A stretch of DNA of 64,000 bases, taken from positions 62,001 through 126,000 of the forward strand of contig JBBIME010000012.1 of NCBI GenBank assembly GCA_037444575.1, read 5' to 3'. Source of the stretch: Bacteriovorax sp037444575 (GTDB lineage: Bacteria > Bdellovibrionota > Bacteriovoracia > Bacteriovoracales > Bacteriovoracaceae). Made by a program: the position numbers and the translations under genes. A model generated the notes under the pieces. That model was not told the origin of the DNA, made no database searches, and saw nothing but the letters and a program-made list of their open reading frames with translations. Of this stretch, positions 8,111 to 15,413 are shown in pieces (position 1 is the stretch's first letter; every line of letters begins with the position of its first letter).

Positions 8111-9202
8111 CTATTTAGCAATCACGCCTGGTTTATATTCTACGAGATCTCCATAAATAGATCCCAGTTTAACTTTTGCCTGAAATTTAAGAAGTCTTTT
8201 TCCTTCATCAGCAGCATACCAAAAATTGATATCTCCACTTTTTTGAAGAACGCCTGGGAAATGAGTTTCAGCTTTCAGACGGTAAGCTCTTACATCCTGA
8301 TCATTTACTGAAATGGTTTCTTCTCCAACAACTTCAATTTTTAAAAGCCAAGTCTCCCCTCTGGTTGAAACAGGAAAGTCATAATGATCGCCTTTATGTA
8401 AAGGAAGTCCTCTTACAAACTGGAGGGCCGAAAAAGAATCCTGAAGATAGCGAGGTATATATTTTTCTAAATGCTCATCTTTGTCTGAGCCTTTCTTAAC
8501 TCTTTTGTACCAAGTGAGTACTTTTGATTGTTTGTGATCAAAAAGCTGAAGATCATCAACATTTTGTTTCTTCTCTCTTTGAATTAAAGAATATCTAATT
8601 GGCAAAAATTCTTTCTGATCAATAAAGGTATCAAGAGAGTCATCTAGCCAATAAAAATAGCGGTAGGCATCTTTGGATTTAAAACGGGCAACATAATGAT
8701 AAGCCATTTTATCACCTAACTTCACAATATCTTTTGAAGTCATTGTGATGTATCCCGCTGTTACGCCGAGGTAAGAAATAGCGATGATCGATTGTTCACC
8801 TTTATAAAAAGAAGGTTTGACCTTTTCCCAAAGAGGTTTTGAAACGGCATCGTAATCTTTAAACAATTGAGGGTAATCAGCAGGATATGGTTGTGGACCT
8901 TGAGCTGTCTTTACTTCTTCTTTTGCTTTGACAATTTTAGCCACTTTGCCATTTTTTTCTTTTTTTACTTTTTTAGAAGCCACTGGAGCTTTGGAAGCTT
9001 CTGGAACTTTTTTTGCCTCTTCTTTTGCATCTGTCGTTTCACTTATTTTAAATTTTTCCGCTTCATCTTTTGAGAGATCAAAAGAATTCACAAGATCTTT
9101 TTTTTCAGAAGACTTCATCAAACTATTTTTTTCATCTTCAAAGCTTCCGCATGAGCTAAGTAGACTTAAAGAGAAAAGCATTAATAAAATTTTTGAATTC
9201 AT
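8111..9202 (-). CDS. DUF3108 domain lipoprotein
   Basis: The 363-aa product starts with a lipoprotein signal (MNSKILLMLFSLSLLSSC, lipobox LSSC), then a Lys/Glu/Ala-rich linker (about residues 20-105), then a DUF3108 domain (YLGVTAGYITMTS, YRYFYWLDDSLDTFID, FLPIRYSLIQREKK). DUF3108 proteins are periplasmic or outer-membrane associated beta-rich proteins of uncertain role. Its place directly after lpxK (12 bp) suggests a job in envelope or LPS biogenesis. The flexible charged linker could span the periplasm from an anchored N-terminus. Confidence 0.85.
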   Translation of the reverse strand: MNSKILLMLFSLSLLSSCGSFEDEKNSLMKSSEKKDLVNSFDLSKDEAEKFKISETTDAKEEAKKVPEASKAPVASKKVKKEKNGKVAKIVKAKEEVKTAQGPQPYPADYPQLFKDYDAVSKPLWEKVKPSFYKGEQSIIAISYLGVTAGYITMTSKDIVKLGDKMAYHYVARFKSKDAYRYFYWLDDSLDTFIDQKEFLPIRYSLIQREKKQNVDDLQLFDHKQSKVLTWYKRVKKGSDKDEHLEKYIPRYLQDSFSALQFVRGLPLHKGDHYDFPVSTRGETWLLKIEVVGEETISVNDQDVRAYRLKAETHFPGVLQKSGDINFWYAADEGKRLLKFQAKVKLGSIYGDLVEYKPGVIAK

Positions 9203-9214
9203 ATTGGCACCCTA

Positions 9215-10294
9215 TTAATAAATATTTTTAAAACAAGAATCGATGATCTCTTTTGTCTCCTGTTCACCTTTCATGAAGTGAATATCCACTTCCAAAAAGA
9301 CAATTGAGTCATCATTTATAATTTTCTTTATACGAACAATATCCTTTTCTGTTGTCACAATAAGAGCATCTTCATTTTTGGCATATGAAAGAAGAGCGTT
9401 GATTTCATCAGGCTTAAAAAAATGATGATCAGGAAAAGATTCAGTAACTAAAATTTCAGCTCCCAAGTCTTCAAGCAATTTATAAAACGATTTGGGATTC
9501 GCAATTCCAGCGACACAAATTACTTTTTTATTTCTGATTTCATCAAGAGTGTACACCCGATCATAAGACGAATTGTAAAATCCATTGGGACGATAGCTCA
9601 CCTCTGCAAACTGAATTCCCTGAGGCAAATAAGGCATAAGCATATTTTTAAGCGAGAGAATTTTTTCTGTTGATGCTAAATCCGCCCTTCCAATAACAAC
9701 AAGATCAGCATCTTTAAGCGCAGATAAACCTTCTCGCATATATCCCAATGGGGCCACTCTATATCGAGCTAGTGGCATGAGGGCATCAAATAAAACAATA
9801 TTAAGTTTGCGCTTTAATTTTATGTGTTGATGTCCATCATCCAAAAGAACAACATCGGGCTCAACTTTTGGGAAATAAAAACTTAAATTTTCACTGCGTT
9901 TTTTACCAACGACAATTGTAGCATCTTCAAGTCGTCTTGCTAAAAGAAGGGCCTCATCTCCATAATCAATTGGATCTGGGCTTATCTTTTTCCCAGCGTA
10001 AATAAGACCACTGGAGTTCTCAAGCTTCCCTTTATATCCTCTCATTAAAATCATGACTCGTTTATTTTTAGAGTGAAGATACTCTGAGAGCCATAGAGTG
10101 AATGGAGTTTTTCCCGTCCCACCAAAAGTGAGATTTCCAATTGAAATAACAGGAACAACAAAAGAGCGTTGTTTTAAAATTCCATAGTCGTAACAAATTC
10201 TGCGCAAGTAATAAATGGAAGCCCATACCCACGAAAGGGGTGTCAGAAAAATTTTCTTAAAAATTTTGCTCGGAAGAGAGATTTGTTTTTCCAT
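9215..10294 (-). CDS. lpxK: Tetraacyldisaccharide 4'-kinase
   Basis: LpxK phosphorylates the 4' position of the tetraacyldisaccharide-1-phosphate to give lipid IVA at the inner membrane. The Walker A motif is GGTGKT (residues 58-63) in SIGNLTFGGTGKTP. The DDGHQH motif and the N-terminal membrane-associated helix (LTPLSWVWASIYYLRR) are also present. The protein has 359 aa, slightly longer than the E. coli enzyme (328). Its start lies 38 nt inside lpxB, an unusually long overlap, but the N-terminal PLSW..YYLR..YDYGIL region matches the family, so the start is kept. Confidence 0.96.
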   Translation of the reverse strand: MEKQISLPSKIFKKIFLTPLSWVWASIYYLRRICYDYGILKQRSFVVPVISIGNLTFGGTGKTPFTLWLSEYLHSKNKRVMILMRGYKGKLENSSGLIYAGKKISPDPIDYGDEALLLARRLEDATIVVGKKRSENLSFYFPKVEPDVVLLDDGHQHIKLKRKLNIVLFDALMPLARYRVAPLGYMREGLSALKDADLVVIGRADLASTEKILSLKNMLMPYLPQGIQFAEVSYRPNGFYNSSYDRVYTLDEIRNKKVICVAGIANPKSFYKLLEDLGAEILVTESFPDHHFFKPDEINALLSYAKNEDALIVTTEKDIVRIKKIINDDSIVFLEVDIHFMKGEQETKEIIDSCFKNIY

Positions 10295-11408
10295 AAGAAC
10301 TTTTGATCACGCCTGCCATGTATTCGGGGATATTAATTCCCTCGCCACGAACTAAGTTTTTAGTCTGTTTGAGTTGCTCTTTAAGCTCGCGATACTTATC
10401 TCTATTATAGTACCAATTCCAAAAAATCGACACGATATTATAGCTAGTAACTTGATCTTGCAGGAGTTCCGGAAAAACCGTGCGATTTTGTATGATATTA
10501 GCAAGACTGATATCCCCTCTATACTTAACCAAATTCTCGTAGATAAATTGGTTGAGTAAAGATGTCTTGTAACAAACAACCGTCGGCACTTCAAAAAGAG
10601 CGCATGTCAGCGTCACAGTTCCACTAGCTGCAAAGGCAAAATCTGCAACTTTAAGAGCAGCAAGCAAATCTTCATTTGTATAAATTTTATCAAAATGAGC
10701 ATTGTAAGATTCATAGAGCTCTTCTTTTACACTTGAAGATTTTACAATTGAAAGCTCAATTGGAATTTCTTTTTTCAAAATCCCAACTGATTCAACGAAA
10801 GTTTCAAGAAGACTTTGCACTTCCGCCACTCTAGAACCAGGAAGCAATAACAATTTTATAGGAGTTGAGAATTCTTTTTTAGAGTAGTGCTCTAGTTCTT
10901 TTTGATAAGTCGTCCATAATGGATGATCAATGGAGATAACCTTTTGCACTCCTCGCTCACTAAACCATTTTTTTTCAAAAGGAATAATAGTGAAAAGCGT
11001 ATGAACATAGCGACTTAATTTTTTTACACGGTACTCTTTCCACGCCCATGCTTGAGGAGCAACGTAGTACAGAACTTCAACTCCAAGTTCTTTTAATTTT
11101 CCAGCAAGTTTTAAATTAAAAGATTGATAATCAACTAAGATGGCCACTTTCGTGTCTCGTCTCTTAACTTCTTCGATAATATGATTCATCGCTTTTAGAT
11201 AGAAAGGAATTTTGGTGATTACTCCGCTGTATCCCCAAGAAGAAAAATCTTTAAGGTGATACATGAGTTCAAGTCCTTGGGCCTTAAGTTCATCTCCTCC
11301 AACTCCATAAAATTGAGTATCAGGAGATCTCTTCTTTAGCTCAGAAAAAAAACTCAAGGCGTGCTCTTCGCCTGATTTTTCTCCGGTAATAATCAGGCAC
11401 GAATTCAT
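10257..11408 (-). CDS. lpxB: Lipid-A-disaccharide synthase
   Basis: LpxB is a GT19 glycosyltransferase joining UDP-2,3-diacylglucosamine to lipid X. The N-terminus TGEKSGEEHALSFFSEL matches the AGE.SGD.hga family start, and YYVAPQAWAWKEYRVKKL, LLPGSRVAEV and AASGTVTLTCALFEVPTVVCYKT are family hallmarks. Its 383 aa is typical. Its ATG overlaps the stop codon of the preceding oxidoreductase (TGATG), indicating translational coupling. Confidence 0.97.
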   Translation of the reverse strand: MNSCLIITGEKSGEEHALSFFSELKKRSPDTQFYGVGGDELKAQGLELMYHLKDFSSWGYSGVITKIPFYLKAMNHIIEEVKRRDTKVAILVDYQSFNLKLAGKLKELGVEVLYYVAPQAWAWKEYRVKKLSRYVHTLFTIIPFEKKWFSERGVQKVISIDHPLWTTYQKELEHYSKKEFSTPIKLLLLPGSRVAEVQSLLETFVESVGILKKEIPIELSIVKSSSVKEELYESYNAHFDKIYTNEDLLAALKVADFAFAASGTVTLTCALFEVPTVVCYKTSLLNQFIYENLVKYRGDISLANIIQNRTVFPELLQDQVTSYNIVSIFWNWYYNRDKYRELKEQLKQTKNLVRGEGINIPEYMAGVIKSSYGKTNLSSEQNF

Positions 11409-12358
11409 CAGATCATTACCTCTTTCCCGCTTTGAACGCTCTCGATAACTTTATCAATTAAGCGTACAGCAAGAAGACCATCTTCTAGTGAAACAATAGG
11501 TTTAACATGCTTAGAGATTGAATTATAAAAATGCTGATGCTCAAGCATTAAATGATCGCGCTTTTCATATTTGTCTAGGTTCACAAATTCAGGACCTGGA
11601 GAGCTTCCTAGTGCTTCTTGAATTTCATTTCTCATCAGATCAACCAGAAGTGTTCCGGCCTTATTGGAAATTTCGAGCTCTCTTACTTCTTTAGTTTGAT
11701 TGCGACCAACTGTGATCGTCGCGCGATGTCCTGATTTAAATTTAAAATTACTTGATACATAATCGTATCGGTTTGTTCTCATTTTAAATCCAATAGACTC
11801 AACACTTACTGGTGTTTCACCAAAAAGATAAACAAGAAGATCCAGGTCGTGGATCATAAGATCTTGAACGACGTCCACATCAGTAGCTCGCCCCTTAAAA
11901 GGAGCAACACGTTTTAAAGTGATATGAGCTGGAGGAGTAAAAAACTGTTTGTAGTTTTCTTTTCTCTCCCACGCCTGATGAAATCTTTCCGAGTGACCAA
12001 CTTGCAAGATAAGATCTTTGCCTTTTAGAAGTTCCTGCAACTTCAATGCTTGTGTCGTTGTTTCCGTTACAGGTTTTTCACAAAAAACATGCTTATTGTT
12101 TTTTAGAAGGTATTCCACTAGTTCAAAGTGAAAAGATGTTGGTGTCACGACAAAAGCAGCATCAATATCATTGATACATTTTGAAATATCATCAACAACA
12201 GTCACATTAGGATGGGCGGCTTTAGCTGCTTCCATTCCCGCTGGAAATTTTTCAACAATATATTTTAATTCTGCAATCTCCGGAAAGCTTTCTGCTTTTT
12301 GAGCGTGCCATTTTCCCAAGTGTCCATAGCCAATGACGGCCGTTTTAATTTTTCTCAC
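11408..12358 (-). CDS. Gfo/Idh/MocA family NAD(P)-dependent oxidoreductase (lpx-linked, GnnA-like position)
   Basis: The Rossmann motif VIGYGHLGKWHAQK lies at the N-terminus, followed by FVVTPTSFHFELVEYLL and the catalytic-lysine motif CEKPVTET, both standard for Gfo/Idh/MocA sugar oxidoreductases. The GTG at 12358 is the best start (AAGGA six bases upstream); an in-frame TTG at 12364 is less likely. The position between lpxA and lpxB recalls GnnA of Leptospira and Acidithiobacillus, which oxidises UDP-GlcNAc at C3 to make 3-amino lipid A, and similarly placed genes in other delta-type operons. No GnnB aminotransferase is adjacent here, so that function is only a hypothesis. Confidence 0.85.
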   Translation of the reverse strand: MRKIKTAVIGYGHLGKWHAQKAESFPEIAELKYIVEKFPAGMEAAKAAHPNVTVVDDISKCINDIDAAFVVTPTSFHFELVEYLLKNNKHVFCEKPVTETTTQALKLQELLKGKDLILQVGHSERFHQAWERKENYKQFFTPPAHITLKRVAPFKGRATDVDVVQDLMIHDLDLLVYLFGETPVSVESIGFKMRTNRYDYVSSNFKFKSGHRATITVGRNQTKEVRELEISNKAGTLLVDLMRNEIQEALGSSPGPEFVNLDKYEKRDHLMLEHQHFYNSISKHVKPIVSLEDGLLAVRLIDKVIESVQSGKEVMI

Positions 12359-12367
12359 AAGCAATCC

Positions 12368-13159
12368 TTATGCATTAAACGGAGCAATTCCAATTTCAGA
12401 TTTTCTGATTTGCTCGGCCATTTCTTGAACGACGCGGTTGTCTTTGTATTCAACCATGTATTCTTCGTGATCAACAAAAGCGCGTGGAGAAATTTTTGCA
12501 GTTTCCATTGTACGAAGGAAATCGACGACTTCTGAAATTTCCTGCTTGCTATAACCTTGGCGCTTCATTCCGATGATATTGATTCCTTTTAAGTGTGCTC
12601 TATTTCCCATCGCTGTACAAAAAAGAGGAATATCGCGATCGATAGCGGCTGCGCCACCAATATAAGCTCCACGTCCAATTGTGATGAATTGCTGAATTTG
12701 TGTTCCTCCACCAATACCAACGCGATCACCGATGTGCACGTGGCCTGCGAAGTTTGTCGAGTTAGCGATCGTGCAATTATTACCAAGCACAACATCATGT
12801 CCGACGTGTACGTAGGCCATCAAAAGACAGTTGTTGCCAATTGTAGTGACTAAGTTTTCTTTCGTCGTCCCTCTGTGAATTGAAACATATTCGCGAAAAG
12901 TATTATTGTTTCCAATCACAGTTCTTGTTGGCTCACCTTTATAAGAATTATCCTGAGGAGGTGCACCGACTGAACAACCTTGAAAAAATTGATTTCCTTC
13001 TCCAATAGTTGTGTGTCCATCAACTACAACGTGAGAATGCAAAACTGTGTTTGCTCCAATTTCGACATTGGGGCCGACGATACAAAATGGGCCGATTTTC
13101 ACAGTCTCATGAATCAAAGCCTTCGGATCGACGATAGAGCTTGAGTGTATATTTGCCAT
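12368..13159 (-). CDS. lpxA: UDP-N-acetylglucosamine O-acyltransferase
   Basis: LpxA transfers a 3-hydroxyacyl chain from ACP to UDP-GlcNAc, the first step of lipid A synthesis. The 263-aa left-handed beta-helix of hexapeptide repeats starts at residue 7. The catalytic His is H121 in YVHVGHDVVLGN, equivalent to His125 of E. coli. The C-terminal helical bundle is present. It is separated from fabZ by 98 bp holding a terminator-like hairpin, so it may be partly uncoupled from the upstream genes. The oxidoreductase follows 9 bp downstream. Confidence 0.97.
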   Translation of the reverse strand: MANIHSSSIVDPKALIHETVKIGPFCIVGPNVEIGANTVLHSHVVVDGHTTIGEGNQFFQGCSVGAPPQDNSYKGEPTRTVIGNNNTFREYVSIHRGTTKENLVTTIGNNCLLMAYVHVGHDVVLGNNCTIANSTNFAGHVHIGDRVGIGGGTQIQQFITIGRGAYIGGAAAIDRDIPLFCTAMGNRAHLKGINIIGMKRQGYSKQEISEVVDFLRTMETAKISPRAFVDHEEYMVEYKDNRVVQEMAEQIRKSEIGIAPFNA

Positions 13160-13224
13160 ATGAACTTCCTTGTTTGTGGAACTCCAAATAACGAGTCCAC
13201 TGTTTCTTATACTTCTTGCAGAAT

Positions 13225-13250
13225 AAAAATGCTCCAGTGGAGCATTTTTT
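13225..13250. terminator. Terminator-like hairpin between fabZ and lpxA
   Basis: A 7-bp stem, ATGCTCC / GGAGCAT, with a 3-nt loop is flanked by A5 and T5-6 tracts and so could act in either direction. It begins 8 bp after the fabZ stop codon, inside an otherwise co-directional operon, so partial termination (attenuation) of lpxA and downstream genes is likely. Confidence 0.75.
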
Positions 13251-13257
13251 CCACAAA

Positions 13258-13749
13258 CTATTGCATTTTAAGTGATGCCCAAACAGTGCATTCACTCATC
13301 AATTGATCATTGTGATAAAGTTTGCATTCACTAGTAATAATAGATCCTCGGACCTTTAGAGTTTTTGTAACAATTTTTAAATCCATTTCTGGAAGAACTG
13401 GTTTTCTAAAACGAGCATCGTTAATTCCAAGAAGTGCTACTTCCATTTTCATTTGAGCTGGATTTTGATGAACAAGAAGAACGATGAAGCTTGTTGCTTG
13501 GGCCATCATTTCAACTTGAACGACTCCTGGTAAAATTGGATAGTCTGGAAAGTGCCCTTTAAAAATTGCATGATCTTTTTTAGTTCTGTAGTGAGCGATA
13601 ACTTCGGCATCTTGGATATCTTTAACATCTAGAATTTCTCCAGCTGAAAGCGTGCGCCCTGGGACTGTTACAGATTCAACTGAATCGATAAAAAGAAAAG
13701 GATCACGATGGGGAAGAATTTGTCTAACTTGATCACTATTTAAAAGCAT
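13258..13749 (-). CDS. fabZ: 3-hydroxyacyl-[acyl-carrier-protein] dehydratase
   Basis: FabZ dehydrates 3-hydroxyacyl-ACP in fatty-acid elongation and competes with LpxA and LpxD for 3-hydroxyacyl-ACP, which explains its common place in lpx operons. The hot-dog fold has catalytic His14 in LPHRDPFLFID and the Glu in PGVVQVEMMAQ. At 163 aa it is slightly longer than most FabZ. The ATG has GAGG upstream. It lies 16 bp after lpxD and before a terminator-like hairpin. Confidence 0.97.
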   Translation of the reverse strand: MLLNSDQVRQILPHRDPFLFIDSVESVTVPGRTLSAGEILDVKDIQDAEVIAHYRTKKDHAIFKGHFPDYPILPGVVQVEMMAQATSFIVLLVHQNPAQMKMEVALLGINDARFRKPVLPEMDLKIVTKTLKVRGSIITSECKLYHNDQLMSECTVWASLKMQ

Positions 13750-13765
13750 AAATACCTCGTCTTTA

Positions 13766-14791
13766 TTATTTTTTTTCTAAGGAGTGTTTTCTAATGTAGG
13801 CCACTCCTTTCATCCATTCTTTAATATCACGAGCTGGAAATCCTCCAACGACTTCGCCATCACCAACATTGCCAATGACTCCAGCATTCCCTGCCACCTG
13901 AGCAGCTTTACCAATTGAAACTCCATTGCTGATAGCAACCTTTCCACCGATAACTGCATAATCGCCAAACGTACAACTGCCAGCAATTCCAGTTTGACCG
14001 CAAATGATTACTCCGCGCCCAAGTCTGCAATTGTGTCCAATTTGAACTTGATTATCTATTTTGGATCCAGCACCAATTATCGTAGGAGAAAAAGTTCCAC
14101 TATCAACACAAGTATTAGCGCCAATTTCTACATGATCATGAATAATCACAGATCCCATGTGCCAAACTTTTAAGTGTTCACCTTTAGAGAAATTATATCC
14201 AAAGCCATCTGCCCCTATTGAGCAATTAGCGTGAATGCGAACAAATTTTCCAATTTTTACATTTCGATAAATAACTGTGTTTGAAAAGATTTCACAACCT
14301 TCTTCAATTTTCACTCCAGACATTAGAACAACACCGGAATGAATTTTTACATCTTTACCAATGACTACGTTTTCTCCAACAAAAACACCTTGAGCAAGCC
14401 AGGCACTCGAATCAACACTCGCTGACCCCATTTGGCGGCCATCAACGATATCATTAGGAGATTTAATTTTCTCATCATAAAACGGTTTAGAAAGATAAGA
14501 CATCCCAAGATTGACATCGTTAACTGTAGCTATGAACAGTGAGATGCTTTTAATCTTTTCTTTTAACTCAGCATCCATCAGATCAAAGAATTTTTTTTCG
14601 ATTACAAGGCCCGTACTTTTAAAAGTAGCGCTCTTTTCTATCCAATCGTTCAAAAAATTTTTATTTTTGATAAATACAAAATGATTTGGAGTGAGGTCAA
14701 AATTATCCGTGATGCCAAAAATCTCTAATTCGCTCTCTCCAGAGACAATTTCGAAGCTATTGTCGACATTTTTTAGGTTGCCTAATTTCAT
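13766..14791 (-). CDS. lpxD: UDP-3-O-acylglucosamine N-acyltransferase
   Basis: LpxD adds the N-linked 3-hydroxyacyl chain to UDP-3-O-acylglucosamine. The 341-aa protein has an N-terminal uridine-binding domain (to about residue 115) and then a hexapeptide beta-helix. The motif IDNQVQIGHNCRLG carries the catalytic His (HNC). The C-terminal VVGGFPARDIKEWMK is characteristic. It is preceded by an 83-bp gap from skp that contains a strong hairpin with a T-run. Confidence 0.97.
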   Translation of the reverse strand: MKLGNLKNVDNSFEIVSGESELEIFGITDNFDLTPNHFVFIKNKNFLNDWIEKSATFKSTGLVIEKKFFDLMDAELKEKIKSISLFIATVNDVNLGMSYLSKPFYDEKIKSPNDIVDGRQMGSASVDSSAWLAQGVFVGENVVIGKDVKIHSGVVLMSGVKIEEGCEIFSNTVIYRNVKIGKFVRIHANCSIGADGFGYNFSKGEHLKVWHMGSVIIHDHVEIGANTCVDSGTFSPTIIGAGSKIDNQVQIGHNCRLGRGVIICGQTGIAGSCTFGDYAVIGGKVAISNGVSIGKAAQVAGNAGVIGNVGDGEVVGGFPARDIKEWMKGVAYIRKHSLEKK

Positions 14792-14806
14792 TAGGTTTAT
14801 CCCCTT

Positions 14807-14849
14807 AAAAAACTTTGGGACCCAAAAAGCGCGAAGCTCTGGGTCCCAA
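14807..14849 (-). terminator. Terminator-like hairpin between skp and lpxD
   Basis: A perfect 10-bp stem TTGGGACCCA / TGGGTCCCAA encloses a 15-nt loop that can itself fold (AGC..GCT). On the minus strand it is followed by AGTTTTTT. It lies in the gap between skp and lpxD and should stop or attenuate transcripts coming from bamA-skp. Confidence 0.85.
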
Positions 14850-14874
14850 TATTTAGAACTAAAATTTTAAAATA

Positions 14875-15384
14875 CTATTTAGGAAATTTTTTATTGTATG
14901 ACTTGATTACATCGTCAGTAAGATCTTTTTCTTCTTTTGCATAAAGAATTGGAGCTGTAGCTGCTTCATACACAAGATCTACGTCAGCAGATTTTGCAAC
15001 GTCATCAACAACTGCTTTTACTTTTTCAAGAATTGGAGTTTTTAATTTTTGTTCCATGTCTTGAATATCTTTTTGGAAATTCGCAGTTTTTTGTTGGATC
15101 GCTACGATCTTCTCTTGAATTTCTCTTTCTTTTTTTCCTTTTTCTTTATCGTTTAAAACAGAAGCTTTCTTTTGGTAATCATCTTGAAGCTTTCTGATTT
15201 TATCTTCTTCGTCTTTTAAGATTTTTTGTTTTTCATCAAAAGATTTTTTTAGTTGGTCGCGAACAGCTTGACCTTGATTAACTGAAACAAGAACTTTTTG
15301 AACATCTACTTTTCCAACTGCAACTTTTGCAAATGCAGAGCTAGTAATAAGTAGAGATGCCACGATGGCGATTAAAGATTTCAT
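14875..15384 (-). CDS. skp: OmpH/Skp family periplasmic chaperone
   Basis: Skp-type chaperones hold unfolded outer-membrane proteins on their way to the Bam complex. The signal peptide is MKSLIAIVASLLITSSAFA. The mature part begins with KVAVGKVDVQKVLVSV, the beta-strand that starts the trimerisation body, followed by a long Lys/Glu/Gln-rich coiled-coil hairpin (about residues 40-115). At 169 aa it has the usual length. It lies directly after bamA (29 bp), the common bamA-skp-lpxD order of Gram-negative bacteria. Confidence 0.93.
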   Translation of the reverse strand: MKSLIAIVASLLITSSAFAKVAVGKVDVQKVLVSVNQGQAVRDQLKKSFDEKQKILKDEEDKIRKLQDDYQKKASVLNDKEKGKKEREIQEKIVAIQQKTANFQKDIQDMEQKLKTPILEKVKAVVDDVAKSADVDLVYEAATAPILYAKEEKDLTDDVIKSYNKKFPK

Positions 15385-15413
15385 TTTAACTCTCCCTAGT
15401 ATGGATATAAATC

